A stretch of DNA of 64,000 bases, from the NCBI RefSeq assembly GCF_000764305.2, contig NW_025941804.1:95006-159005 (forward strand), written 5' to 3'. This DNA comes from Hyalella azteca (Eukaryota; Arthropoda; Malacostraca; Amphipoda; Hyalellidae). This document shows, in pieces, positions 24,462 through 36,048 of the stretch; position 1 is the first letter of the stretch, and every line of letters begins with the position of its first letter. The translations under genes and the position numbers were made by a program. Below the pieces are notes generated by a model. It worked only from the letters and a program-made list of their open reading frames with translations, ran no database searches and had not been told where the DNA came from.

Positions 24462-27400
24462 CTGAGGGGAAAAGAGGGAAAAGTTGAAGCCTTTTCCGGG
24501 GAAAATAATTATGGGCTGGGAAAATAATAATTAAAAATTAAGCTCATAATATATAAAATTGTAAGATGATGATAGTGTATCCATCAGGGTGGGTTAAGCT
24601 TACGGTTCCCTGAGGGGAAAAGAGGGGAAAAGTTGAAGCTATTGTCATGGAAAATAATAACTAAAAAAATAATAATTAAGCCCACAATATATAGATTGTA
24701 AGAAGATGATAGTGTTTCCATCAGGGTGGGTGAAGCTAACGGTTCCCTGAGGGTGAAAGAGGTGAAAAGTTGAAGCTTTTATCGGAAAAAATAATTAAGG
24801 GTGGGGAAAATAGTAATTAAGCTCACAATATATAAGGATGATGATAGTATTTCTATCGGGGTGGGTGAAGATAACGGTTCCCTAAGGTGAAAAGAGGGGA
24901 AAGTTGATTTTTTTATCTCAGAAAAAAAACTATGGGTGGGGAAAATAATAATTAAAAAGAAAATAATTAAGCTCACAATATATAAGATTGTTAGATGATT
25001 ATGTATGTTGTATTTACATCAGTGTGAGTGAAGCTGACGTTTCCCTGAGGGTGAAAGAGGTGAAAAGTTGAAGATTTTTTTCGTATATACAACAGAAGAA
25101 GTTGTTAAGCCTATTGTATATGGCCAAAAAAAATGTGTAGACTATTGAAATAGTTGTCATTATTTCATTTTGAAATTTCTAAGAACAGTAAGTAATGGTA
25201 TTAATGAAAGGTCAAATATGAGCGTAAAAATAATAGTTTTAAATAAAATAGGCCTAATAATCATGTTGCTCGACTGTTAAAACTCATTGCCATGTTTCTT
25301 AAGAAATATAATAAACAAGGGAGAATTACTGCACCGGAACAACTATATTTCCTATATGAACCATTCCTTATATAAACCATTCCTTATACAAACTATATCC
25401 TATATACACTATTCCCTATAAAAACCATTCTTTTTATTATTAATAACAACTTGTTGATTTGCTTGCTTCAAATTTAAATCTTTTCTCCTTTCTTTATCAA
25501 ATTATTGTCTTAATTACAGATCAAATAATTTTGAACTGTGGTTGCATGAATAAAAAGTAATCAAAATTCTGCATTGTGAAGCATAATAATTTAGTAGATG
25601 CTAACACATGGAGGATGAAAATAAAATTTTGAGGAATATATCTAATTGCATAGAGACTGTGAATATACAAACTTATTATTACTATTATCATAATGTTTTA
25701 AGAGAACCCGAGTCCGTGTGTACAAACTACTTAATAGCGATTGCTGGGAAACTAGACAGTAAAATACGAGGATAATTGCCACGATGTTTGAAATATATCC
25801 TAAAATCCAATTAGCTATTGCGGTATATAGTGTTTAATCAGCGTAATATACCGGATGTATATTGATATTTGCATTTATTTTCTTACTAAATTGTTTTCGC
25901 ACTTATTGGCAGTATATGTGTTGTTAACGCTATTATATACGGGCTGTATAATTTTAAATTCGAGCACCTGAATGCATCTTGAAATTTTACAATGATTTCC
26001 ATTTTGCATAGTATTTAGTAAATTTATTATATTTACTATTTTGAACTCGAATCACATATGAACTAACGAATTCTAGCTCTACGTGTCTGCAATATACATA
26101 TAAGCATACAAACTAAGCATAAGCTTACCGCTCAGGAAAGGCCACGCACATAGAGATACGTGCGCGAATAAAGCAAGATTAAAAAACATTTGATTACATA
26201 ACTGACCAGTTCCAATATTTTAGTATATCCGGAGCAGAGAAATTTTCTTCAAGAAACACTATCAATAATTTTTACTGATAGTTTCTCTTTAAGGCAATTT
26301 CTCTGCTCCGTATATACGAAAATATTGGAACTGGTTAGTTGTGTAACCAAATATTTTTTTAATGTCGCTTTATTCACGCACGTTTTTATGTGTGTGGCAT
26401 TACATATGACTTGATATCAACGTTGCCGCCGGAGCCGCAGTTCAAGACAGCGGATATAATTTACCTGGGACTCGACGGCTCCGTTGTCAGCTGAGCCGTA
26501 GCCGGACTCGGAGCGCACGATGCCGGCGCCACTTTACCTGGGACTCGACGGCTCCGTTGTCAGCTGAGCCGTAGCGCACCACTTTACCTGGGACTCGACG
26601 GCTCCGTTGTCAGCTGAGCCGTAGCCGGACTCGGAGCGCACGATACCGTCCCCGGTCTCGACATCGAAGCTGTACTCGCCGCCGGCGCTCGGCGCCACGA
26701 CGTCGCTGCGGAGGATTGGCACGACGTCGTCGCTGGAGCGCACGACGCGTCCGGGGAGGGCCGAAGCCACGGCGAACAGGGCGATGAAGATTGCCTGAAA
26801 ATTTATATAATTTAAATTTGATAAACTAATTAATTTATTAAAGTAAATTGATTAATAGATTATATTAATTGAATAAATAAATTAATTTAATTAATTAAAT
26901 TCAGAGAAGTTGTAATAGCGGAGGATAGATAAGGTCGAAATTAAAATAAGTGTTTGAATTTTTTATTATATTTATTCCGAGATGGAATATTGGAGGATAG
27001 ATAAGGTCAAAATTAAAATGGGTGTTTGAATTTATAATTATATTTATCAAAATTAAAATGGGTGTTTGAAATTTCAAATATATTTATTGCGAGATGTAAT
27101 ATCGGATGATGGTTAAGGCCAAAATTAAAATAGGTGTTTGAATTTTTAATTATATTTATTCCGAGATGTAATATCGGAGGATAGATGAAGCCAAAATTAA
27201 AATGGGTGTTTGAAATCACAATGTACAAATGCAAAGACATACGTAGATTTATAAAAAGACAAAACATCTATAAAATAAATTTGGAGACACTGTCTAGAAG
27301 CATGCAGACTTCTTTCAATTAATAAAGAAGATTCCAGATTATTCAAGAATTGTAGAAAGAGCTAAAAATCAATTCAAAGTTGAACCTACAAACCACATTT

Positions 27401-28771
27401 AACGATCACGATATTGATTACGCACACGATGAACAATATTTTTTTCATGTACATATAATTGTTTCGTAAGTTAATTCGGAAGTTTCAAGTTTATCACAAA
27501 GATTGATCAGCGTAGCAAATAAATTGATCAACGTAGCAAATGATCGTTTGATCGAATAATCAATCCCTGAATGCGCCAATCGTCGCGTGGTATCAATGCC
27601 ATGGCGCATAGCTGATCGGAGATCGAAAGTCTCTCTCTTCAAACTTGTCCTACTAATTAAATCGGTCACTGAATCAATTATATATTAAATTATTTTATAT
27701 ATTAAATCGGAGTAAAAACGTGTAACAATTTTTCTAAATGGCAGAATCCAGGAATAAATGAGAATTTAAAATAATTTTGTTAAAGCAGCGTCTTTGTAAG
27801 AAAGGTGGGGGATTTAAAAAATGAAAATAGGTTTATAACATACATTTGAGACACTATAAATTATAACTAAGATTATTGGGACATGAAAAATATACATATA
27901 TTTTGACACAGTTTTTTCAACCCCCAGCGAAAAAACATATAAAACGAAATACGTTTTGCATGTATGCCTATTCTTATACAAGCAATTATTTAATGATGAT
28001 GGACCTTTCGGTAATAATTATTTATATTTTGATTCAGACGCATATATAAAGAGCCGAAGCCTTACTTCATTATATATTTCATTAAATCCTTGAAAATACC
28101 ATATTATTTAGGATACTTTCTTGAAGGCCTTATGGAAATGAAAAACCTCACTGAGGCCTATTATACAACACACTTTCTTTGAGTTGTGTTTAATAAATTC
28201 CAAGTACAAAAAGAGAGTCTGTTTTTTGCATCCTCTCACTTTAAATATAGGTTTAATAGTTCCTTAGAAGATAATAAGATCCAATTTGGACCATTTAACC
28301 TACATTCCGTCAATAATAAAGCGTTTTGCAGTTTTTTAGAAGACAAAAAGATGAAATATTGAACCCTTTTGCTACAAATTATCTTTAAAATAACGTGTTA
28401 TGATTAACTAGAAAACAAAAAGCCAAAAGTTTGAATCTTTTACCACCTATTTTTTAAAATTCCGACTAACAATTTCCTGAAATAAAAAAAACGAAAGCAA
28501 GGACTTTTTTTACCCCCAATTCTCTTAAAAAAACGTGTTGCATTTCCCCAGGAAACAAAACAATGAAAGTAAAAGCCCTTTCACTCACAATTCTTATCAA
28601 AATAAAAAAAAAACGTTCCAGTTTCCCAGAAAATAAAGAAATAAGAATATTAAAAATCCTTTTACCACCTACTCTCCTCAAAATTAAAATCAATAATTCT
28701 AAAAAAATAGAATAGTGATAGAAAGGCTCTCTCAACTGTGCAGTCGGGGCAGCGACACTTACGTATTTCAT
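24243..28771 (-). CDS. Gene B: RR-1 chitin-binding cuticle protein (3 exons, 144 aa)
   Basis: A second secreted cuticle protein on the minus strand, exons 28771-28763, 26794-26588 and 24461-24243. The protein starts MKYAIFIALFAVASALPG, a clear signal peptide. It continues VVPILRSDV (27-35), YSFDVETGDG (44-53) and the RR-1 core SFTHPDGTPFELKFVANAAG (76-95) with YQPES. It ends in LPVAPAFPFEIPQFVLDQIA and GDYVGYE. Both introns are phase 0; donors are TAC|GTAAGT and CAG|GTAAAG, acceptors TTTCAG and CCTCAG. Intron 2 contains a foldback element, and copies of both of its own splice sites. Compared with gene A the second intron sits 11 nt earlier and in another phase. Expected to assemble with chitin in the cuticle. 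Confidence 0.9.
24427..25090 (-). repeat. Array built from gene B exon 3 start plus its acceptor
   Basis: Five units of about 135-160 bp begin near 24427, 24583, 24718, 24852 and 25014. Each repeats about 30 bp of exon 3 (plus-strand CATCAGGGTGGGTGAAGCTA, CGGTTCC), the AG acceptor (CTGAG on plus) and the adjoining intron with GAAAAGTTGAAG and an AATAATAATTAAGC stretch. Several copies keep the acceptor AG; only the 24461 copy is followed by a full exon. Confidence 0.92.
25091..26140. other. Gene B intron 2, mostly unique
   Basis: AT-rich intron. A short array of AACCATTCCTTATATAAAC units lies at about 25345-25440. No nested gene recognised. Confidence 0.5.
26141..26398. mobile_element. Foldback element in gene B intron 2
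   Basis: A long imperfect palindrome centred near 26270. The outer arms pair GCCACGCACATAGAGATACG with CGTTTTTATGTGTGTGGC. The inner arms pair GACCAGTTCCAATATTTT with AAAATATTGGAACTGGTT, and GGAGCAGAGAAATT with AATTTCTCTGCTCC. The centre is CTATCA/TGATAG. No coding capacity; a MITE-like or foldback transposon remnant. Confidence 0.85.
26461..26650 (-). repeat. Array built from gene B exon 2 end plus its splice donor
   Basis: Three copies of the exon 2 edge, with donors at 26587, 26537 and 26464. Each reads on the minus strand GACAACGGAGCCGTCGAGTC, CCAG|GTAAA. The most distal copy extends further back into the exon (GGCTACGGCTCAGC preceded by GTGCGCTCCGAG). Reading past the first donor meets a stop at the second, so only the exon-proximal donor preserves the protein. 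Confidence 0.92.
26588..26794 (-). CDS. Gene B exon 2 (signal peptide and N-terminal half)
   Basis: 207 bp, phase 0 at both ends, encoding AIFIALFAVASALPG through NGAVESQ. GC-rich against AT-rich introns. Acceptor TTTTCAG at 26795. Confidence 0.92.
26935..27215. repeat. About 70-bp tandem repeat in gene B intron 1
   Basis: Four diverged units with AAAATTAAAATGGGTGTTTG, AATTATATTTATTCCGAGAT and GTAATATCGGAGGATAGAT. Confidence 0.85.
27216..28180. other. Gene B intron 1, nothing recognised
   Basis: Unique AT-rich intron. A 74-residue minus-strand frame near 27445 has no splice or domain support. Confidence 0.4.
28181..28700. repeat. Degenerate A-rich array (about 70 bp) beside gene B exon 1
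   Basis: About six diverged units containing CAGTTTCCCAGAAAATAAAG-like text, GAAAGTAAAAG and CCTTTTACCACCTA. The array gives a basic/hydrophobic minus-strand frame that is not a gene. Confidence 0.65.
28763..28771 (-). CDS. Gene B exon 1 (MKY, 9 coding bases)
   Basis: ATGAAATAC followed by consensus donor GTAAGT. It joins in frame to AIFIALFAVASALPG. The 5' leader is only about 22 nt if transcription starts at the initiator noted next. Confidence 0.88.
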
Positions 28772-28790
28772 GGCTGCTTGCTTGTGAGGC

Positions 28791-28827
28791 ACTGAGTGCC
28801 GAGGGTCACTGAGCGCCCTCTTATATA
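28791..28827 (-). promoter_or_regulatory. Core promoter of gene B: TATA box and TCAGT initiator
   Basis: Minus-strand TATATAA (28821-28827) is followed about 34 bp on by an arthropod initiator TCAGT (28791-28795). The spacing is close to that of arthropod TATA promoters. A second TCAGT lies nearer the TATA box. Confidence 0.75.
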
Positions 28828-28833
28828 GGCGGC

Positions 28834-30589
28834 CTGTGACCTCGTGACGTCACGGGTCCTAGGAGAGCGCCTAGCCACATGCGCCTTGAGTGTAGCCTAT
28901 TGTGCCTTGCCTGTCTTGCAGGTGTCTTTAATTCTTCCTTGACTGCCTTTTCTGGTGCCCTTAATGAAGCACTTTACTGTGCCAAGGTTGTCTTGTCTGG
29001 CTACCTAGCCAGGCTTACTAGCCGGTTAATTTCTGGCTTCTACTTAACCCTGGTTACATGACATTTGCTTGGTGCTACCCGACCTCTCTTAGTCATCTTT
29101 AGCTATGGTTTGGTGCACAAAATTTTATCTTCGTAACTTTGTGGCAGACTTGTTCTATCTCCACACGCAACGTTATATTTTATTCCATTTTTACTTCAAG
29201 CAATATACAACTATATGTCTGAATATACATATTTTTAAACCGTTACCCTCGTTTTACCTTCAATTCCACCCCTCATTTAACCCCTCATTGCATGGTCCTT
29301 AGTAACGCAGTCTTTACTTTTTTTTATCATTTATACCCACATTTCCAGTTATATTATTATCAGCTGCGTATTTTTATCTAAAGCGAGAACGAAACTTGAA
29401 GTTTAATCCATGGGTCAAGGACAAAGAAATTTCTCCTGTTTATATACATTTGGTATCTATGTTCGAATCTTACATATAGCGAATAATGAAAACATTATTC
29501 TTAATGTCTAAAATTATATTGAAAATTAATTTTTTATAAATTAATTGTATTTCGCTTAATTTATTTATATTATAAACAGTCTTAATATTCAATAAATGAA
29601 CTGTTGGGATTATAATGCGGCGGTAAATAGGCGGTTAATAGAAAATTTTAAATTTCCGTCACAATTATTTTATAGAATATCATGAACTTTGAATAAAGTT
29701 AATATTTTATTTCAATTGCCGAAATAGAATATTTATTAATGGGATTCCAGACTTGGCAAGAACATTATATTAAGTATGTTTATTTTAATAAAGCGGTACT
29801 GTATTCGATGGATATATCAAGCATGAAGTTATGAAATTAACGAAGGTGATAGCAAGTAAAACTTGGGCTTATTAATTCATTATTAAAAAGAAATATTTAT
29901 ATTTTTGATTGATGCAGGAAGTTTTCACATGCCTGTCACTAACAAGCCTACCACAAACAAGCCTCACACAAACAAGCCTGCCACAAACAAATTACAAGTA
30001 ACAAACAATATTGTCACAGCAACTCTTAATTTCTAGAAAGGGCTACTTAATTGGTAAGTAAGTTTTCCATTGCGTTTTTACCACTACCAGATTATTTACA
30101 GCACTTTAATTATTAATAGCACTTATCTAAAATTATTCTATAAATGAATAAATTATTTATATCACTTTAAATGCGAAAATTTATTGAGTCCTTGGGCTCT
30201 CTTGGACGTCTCATGGTACGCACGATACTTGACTTATGTATACTCAATATGCAGCGAATAATACTTTAAAGCGCTTTTTCAAATCATAACCTGTGATCAA
30301 TGGTTATATATCCGAGGGATTAACTAGCAATAGTTGACAATACTGATCGCTGGAATCGCTAAATTTAACGTCTCAAGATTCAATTGTTTTTGTATCCATT
30401 AATTGACACAGCATCGGCTTGTGTACGTGCGCTTTACTCGCCTGTATAATTGTATTCTAAAGGCATGCATTTACATTGCAGAATATACGAAATAAAGTCG
30501 GCAAGTGCAAAAAAATTAGACCTTGTCCTCGATCTCAGAGGATGTCTCTGCAAACACGTGCGATAAACTTGTCAGGGGAGATAGGTAAG
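28834..30589. other. Gene B upstream region
   Basis: GC-richer DNA to about 29060 (CCTTGCCTGTCTTGCAG) then AT-rich. A small array of CACAAACAAGCCTGC units lies at about 29940-29995. No gene recognised. Confidence 0.4.
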
Positions 30590-30960
30590 GGTAAGTTCAG
30601 ACGTGGTGGAGATATGTAAGGGTAATTCAAGACATGGTGCATATTCTTAAAGGGTAACTTAATTGAGACGGATAAGGGTAACGGTATCTTGTGCGGATAA
30701 CGTTAAAGGGTACCTCAAAAATTTGTAGATTTAGTTGAAGTGAAAACAGACGTGCTAGACACAATGAGAAGCATCTCCAGACATGATGGAGATAGATAGG
30801 GTCAATTTCAGACGCTGTGCAGAGATGAAATTCTTGGAGACTGAAACGTGTGATGGATATGGCACCTGTGGACTGTAACGGCGCGCTTGTAATGATAAAT
30901 ATGGACTTCAACGATGCCTGGGGACTGTAAAGTATCCCGGTGACTGAGGACGGATAAAAG
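30590..30960. repeat. Degenerate 33-35 bp minisatellite
   Basis: Diverged units of GTGGAGATATGTAAGGGTAA and GACATGGTG type. Near 30892-30922 AATGATAAATATGGACTTCA, ACGATGCCTG matches the unit at 1990-2410, indicating one old family. Confidence 0.6.
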
Positions 30961-31689
30961 CGACGATCCTAAAGCATAACTTACACGCTTGACTGCATGA
31001 GGTCACAGCAAGCACGACCGACATGTTCTGTACATTCAATCCCAAAGGTCACCGCAACCAATCTTTAGAAGTAATATCTCCCCAGTGAAAATTTACAGAC
31101 GCGGCAGCTTCTGATTTCGATTACCAGAAGCTGGGGCAATTACCAAAATATTGTGGTTCATTAGGTTTTAATACCAGCTCCTTTGACTTTGCTGTGATTT
31201 TATTTATAGCAATAACCTTAGCCGGATTTATAATGATTCTGAGTAACCTACTTTCCATTAACTGAAACAACCTGTCAGTTTTAATACCTACTACAACATT
31301 AGTGTGGTCTTTAAATTTTGTTAGGGTCCGCGCTTTCAGCGGCCGCTCACTGACCGACGATAACTCTTATTATAACATTGATTGGTTAAGTTAAAATTAT
31401 TAAAAAAACTTATGTATATTTTTGAGTTATATTATAGATATGATAATTAGATAAATTCTAGAGAATATATGACACATTTTAATGCAGGATGTTGGACCTG
31501 ATGTGAAAGTAGCCCTTTGACTTAGAATTTAATAAATAGTAGATAAACATAAAAATAAAAATGAATACACGTATAAAGGAGAGCTGTTTGGAGTGTTAAA
31601 AGTGTTGAAACACTTTTTAATACTTTTCCAATAGAGAGTGTTGAAGCCAAATTAAGTTTTTAGTGGTTCTAAAACCCGTTGAAATGAGA
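30961..31689. other. Intergenic DNA, nothing recognised
   Basis: Unique sequence; a short GC-rich palindromic patch (TTTCAGCGGCCGCTCACTGA) near 31335. No coding support. Confidence 0.4.
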
Positions 31690-32135
31690 TACAGCATATT
31701 TTATGAGTATAAACTGGGTTTAATCTAGACAAGTTTATTTAATCAATGTAAAGAAGATTTAGTGCAGATAAAGTTTATTTTATGTTTATAAAAAAGTCCG
31801 AACTAGAGAAAGCTTATTTAATTAATACAAAGAAAATTCAAACTAGACAAATTTTATTTATTGATATAAAGAATTATCGAACTAGACGAAGTTTATTCAT
31901 TTAATGTAAAGAAAGAATTTAGTATATAAATTCAAACAAGATGAGCTTTATTAGAAGCAAAACAAATTTCGAACTAGACGAAGTTTAAACATTTAATATA
32001 AAGAAAGTTCAAACTAGATGAAGTTTATTTCTATAATGTAAAGAAAGTTTAAACCAGACAAAATTTTTTATTACTATTAAGAATTATCACACTAGACAAA
32101 CTTTAAACATTTAATATAAAGGAACTTCAAACTAA
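31690..32135. repeat. About 42-bp tandem repeat (AACTAGACGAAGTTTATT)
   Basis: About ten diverged units of TTCAAACTAGACAAATTTTA or CGAACTAGACGAAGTTTATT with AATGTAAAGAAAG. Confidence 0.85.
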
Positions 32136-32454
32136 ATTTTAAAAGCTTTTTTAGCTTTTTTTAGCTTTTTTAGAAACAAAGCTATATTTCAGGGTAAATA
32201 AAGGTTATAAGTTTAAAACCCCCATACCTGTAGCCACTAAAGAGCTGTTGGAATTTTACAGCCAGACCTCCTGGCTCTGAGCAAAACCATACAGGGCTAC
32301 GGTGGCCATAACCTACGATTTTAAGCACTTCGCTGCATATAATTAGTTAGATTAGTTCCTGCAATTAGCTAGATTATAGCTAATAATTAGCGTGGAGAAC
32401 TCGTCGCTGCATTAGCATTTAAGAATGCACCATGTGCCTATTACCACACTTCCT

Positions 32455-32710
32455 ATATACCAATAGACTACCAAGCCTGATTGATTTTATGGTTAAACAT
32501 TTATTTAGAATAGACTATCATGCCTGATTGATTTTATGGTAAAACATTTATTTATAATAGACTACAATGCATGCGTATAAAATATAATAAGTTTACACAT
32601 TGTATTGAATAGACTACATAATATGTTTGCATATTGCATTGAATAAACTACATAACATGTTTAAATATTGTATTGAATAGACTACAAGGCCTGCGTATAA
32701 AATATAATAT
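32455..32710. repeat. About 60-bp tandem repeat (AATAGACTACAAGGCCTG)
   Basis: About five units sharing AATAGACTACCAAGCCTGAT, ATTTTATGGT and AAACATTTATTT, or the variant TAATATGCTTACATATT. Confidence 0.8.
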
Positions 32711-34599
32711 GCTTACATATTATATTTTATTCTAGATTTTTAGATGCGTACATATTTATTCCAGTAGAAATCCATAGGTATGACGAATTGTATGCAATGC
32801 ATAACTACACTAAACATTTTTATATATTCTGGACAAATTCGTTAGCTTCGGGATGGAAAATTTTCCATTAGTTCGAAACTGCTGTGCAAAATATCTGTCC
32901 CATATTTTAGCACATCTAATTAATTTTTCTTTCTCAGAATGTATAAGTTTATAGCCCTCTTTGCCTTATAATTATTTTAAAAAATATACGTTTATGAACA
33001 GAGCCTGGATGTGTGAGAGGTGAGCGATAACATCATTACAACGTATTTCAGTAAATTAAATATATAATAGGTGGCCTAATTCCTTCAGCATTTTAATTGA
33101 TTGAAATTTAAAATGCTACAAATTTCAAAGAGTACCATAGTGATTTTACATAAGCAAGGAAAAATTAAGGATTACTTATAAATACTTAAAAAAATAAATA
33201 TCTAAAAATCAATATAATTTATTAATGTTTTCAATGAAAATTGGGTAAGGGGAGTTTTCCTTCGTCAAGGCGACCTGAATAAAGGACTATAAAGGGCAAC
33301 AAGGAAGGACTGTGACTTGAGGCAAGGACAACACTTCTTCCTCCGGCCTCAATTCCAGGAAGTATTAAGCTCGATTAAAGGATTCTAAGGACCTGACCCT
33401 TAGGAAGAGCTTCTTTGAAAGGGCGTGAGTGAACTCGCCATTTCAGGCGAAACTCCGGAAATGTGGCTAAGGAATGCAAGTCCAAGCGATTTAAAAAAAG
33501 GTATACGTAAAACCTGGCATGCAATTGAAATCGTTTTGAAATGAAATTTAAAAAGGCGCTGCAAAAATTTTAAATTACGCCGAAAAACGACTGAAATTGC
33601 GCTGAAAAACAACTACAATTGTGCTAAAAAAACAACTGAAACTGTGTTAAAAAACGCCTGAAAGCAAGCCGAAGTTGAAATTCAATTCGCGCTGAAATCC
33701 AACAAAAATTATGTTGTAATTCAACTGATATCGTGTTTAAAAAAACATTGAAACAATGCTGAAAAATAACCGAAATTGTGATGAACTAAAAATTAAATCA
33801 CGCTGTAATATAATTGAAATCATGACGAAGAACTGCTGAAAACGTATTAAAAAACAATAGCATGCGAGCGGAAATGGAACTGAAATTGGGATGAAATGAA
33901 ATCTAATTTCACAACATAAGATGTGGCAGCTGATAAAACTTTATAATGCAATTATATATAGAAGCTAAATACAGAGAAAGTGCCATTGATGTAAAAAAAA
34001 AAGAAATCAAGAAGACCGACTGCAATAAGTGGGTTCGATGAGAGAGTTGGCAGGACTCAAACAACAAGCACCTATTATTTTTAGTTTAATCACCATAATA
34101 AATTTTTACGGAGAAAACGAAGCAATAAAACCGTTTATGGAAATGTCTGTACCATCATCGATTAATTTATTTGCTTAATACAGACGTATTTACCACAAGG
34201 CACGTGAATCCTGAAACAAATGTCTCATTTTAAACCGAAAAAAAAATCAAAATTTAAATATACAAAAAAAACAAAATTTAAATTTTATTCAAACAAAAAA
34301 ATTACAAAATTTAATAAAGAATGTTTTCGGAAAATTTAAAAATCGCAAGAAATAATTTTAAGAACCAAAATATGCGGTATTTGAAATTCACGAAATGGCA
34401 AACAATTCGACGAGATTGCAGCATCGCTGTGAGCATGACGCAGCATTAGGATCATTTTTGCCGCTTGCATTTCTTCCTTCTGACCTGCCCGATGGTGGTG
34501 ACATTTTCTGGAAAATGTTGAATGTCATGTGTTTTTTTCTGTTTAACTTATGCCTCTGTTTTTACCAGCGGAATTTAAGGTGCATTAGCCATAGTGAAT
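32711..34599. other. Intergenic DNA with a faint 30-bp repeat
   Basis: Unique AT-rich DNA. A degenerate run with GCTGAAA and GAAATTG words occupies about 33540-33880, too diverged to define a unit. No gene recognised. Confidence 0.4.
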
Positions 34600-34995
34600 T
34601 CGACATGGAAGTCATTGAGCATTAATGCTGGGCTCAATTTTATTTTAATTTTGCATAGGCACTTGCAGGTAGTAATACTGGTTTTTATTTGGAAATTTAA
34701 TGTGAAAACTTCAGTGTATCAATTCTTACTGGTTTGAAAGCCATTGCGCATTAATGCTGGACAAAATTTTAAATCAAATTTTGCAATGGGACTTGCAGGT
34801 AGTAATACTGGTTTTTATATGGAATTGAATGTGAAAACTTCAGAGTATTAATTCTTACTGGTTTGGAAGTCATTGAGCATTAATGCTGGACTAAATTTTA
34901 AATCAAATTTTGCAATGGGACTTGCAGGTAGTAATACTGGTTTTTATTTGGAAATTTAATGTGAAAACTTCAGTGTATTAATTGTTAACTGGTTT
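34600..34995. repeat. About 122-bp tandem repeat, three units
   Basis: GTCATTGAGCATTAATGCTG, TTTTGCAATGGGACTTGCAG, GTAGTAATACTGGTTTTTAT and GAAAACTTCAGTGTATTAAT recur in order at about 34610, 34738 and 34865. High similarity suggests recent origin. Confidence 0.92.
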
Positions 34996-35740
34996 TTACC
35001 TCTAAACTTTACCAAGGGGCTTCTAACTATTAATGCCAGTTTAGTTTGGTAACTTTCACAAATATACTTTTAAGCATTGATGTTAGTTTCTATTAAAATT
35101 ATTCTGCGAGTCTATTAAGGCGTTAAATTTATGATGTTTATGTATTAATGCTGTTTTGTCCGTATGATCAACAAAATTCAGTTGTAATACTTCACAAATA
35201 CAAATATAATATCTCAACTTAGAATTTATTTCATGCCATTAATTATAAATTCGGCCGCGTCATTCTCCCACTAATTCAAAGTAATTCGGTTTTTGCAAAG
35301 CTGTACTGAAACTCCAGGTTCTTGTTAATCGTTAACCTATAAAAAAAATTTTCTTGCACCGAAGCTTAACCTTAAAAGATGTTTAAAGCTTCGTAAACAA
35401 AACAAATTCCTTTCTCCTTGTTTTAATAGAATAATAGAGTTAAGAAATTGGGTCACAAGCCACCGAGTGAACGGCGCGGAGAAAGATTCGCTCGAAAATA
35501 GAAGCGTAGCAAATTCTTCTGTAAAAACTTCGGTACCCCATCACTTCTTGCGGTAACTAATATAATACAATTTTTTGCTATTATTACGCCTCGGAATTAG
35601 CATAATCACACAATAAGCACACATGCTTTGAGGTTTTGACCGCAAACTGCTGCAAACTTGCATCCAAATTACCACAAATTAGAGGCCATTGAAGATCCGC
35701 GTGTAGAATCGATTGCTCTTGAGTGATGGTTTGCTGCCAT
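34996..35740. other. Intergenic DNA, nothing recognised
   Basis: Unique sequence. No splice-bounded coding segment. Confidence 0.4.
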
Positions 35741-36048
35741 GCGTGTAGGCTACATTCTACACGCACTGCGTGTAGCGTATTGATTGTAGTGCATTGCGTG
35801 TAGCCTACATTCTACACGTACTGCGTGTAGCGTGTTGATTGTAGTGCATTGCGTGTAGTCTACATTCTGCACGTACTGCGTGTAGCGTATTGATTGTAGT
35901 GCATTGCGTGTGGTCTACATTCTGCACGTACTGCGTGTAGCGTATGGATTGTAGTGCATTGCGTGTAGTCTACATTCTGCACGTACTGCGTGTAGCGTAT
36001 GGATTGTAGTGCATTGCGTGTAGTCTACATTATACACGTACTGCGTGG
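35741..36048. repeat. 55-bp minisatellite, six units
   Basis: Units start at 35741, 35796, 35851, 35906, 35961 and 36016 with GCGTGTAGTCTACATTCTGC, ACGTACTGCGTGTAGCGTAT and TGATTGTAGTGCATT. CGTGTAG...CTACA(T)...ACACG arms make each unit able to fold. Confidence 0.95.

Noticed and set aside
28466..28792. 108-codon minus-strand frame overlapping gene B exon 1
   Set aside because: It reads from the leader through exon 1 into the intronic A-rich array; the GTAAGT donor after MKY and the fit to exon 2 show the true structure.
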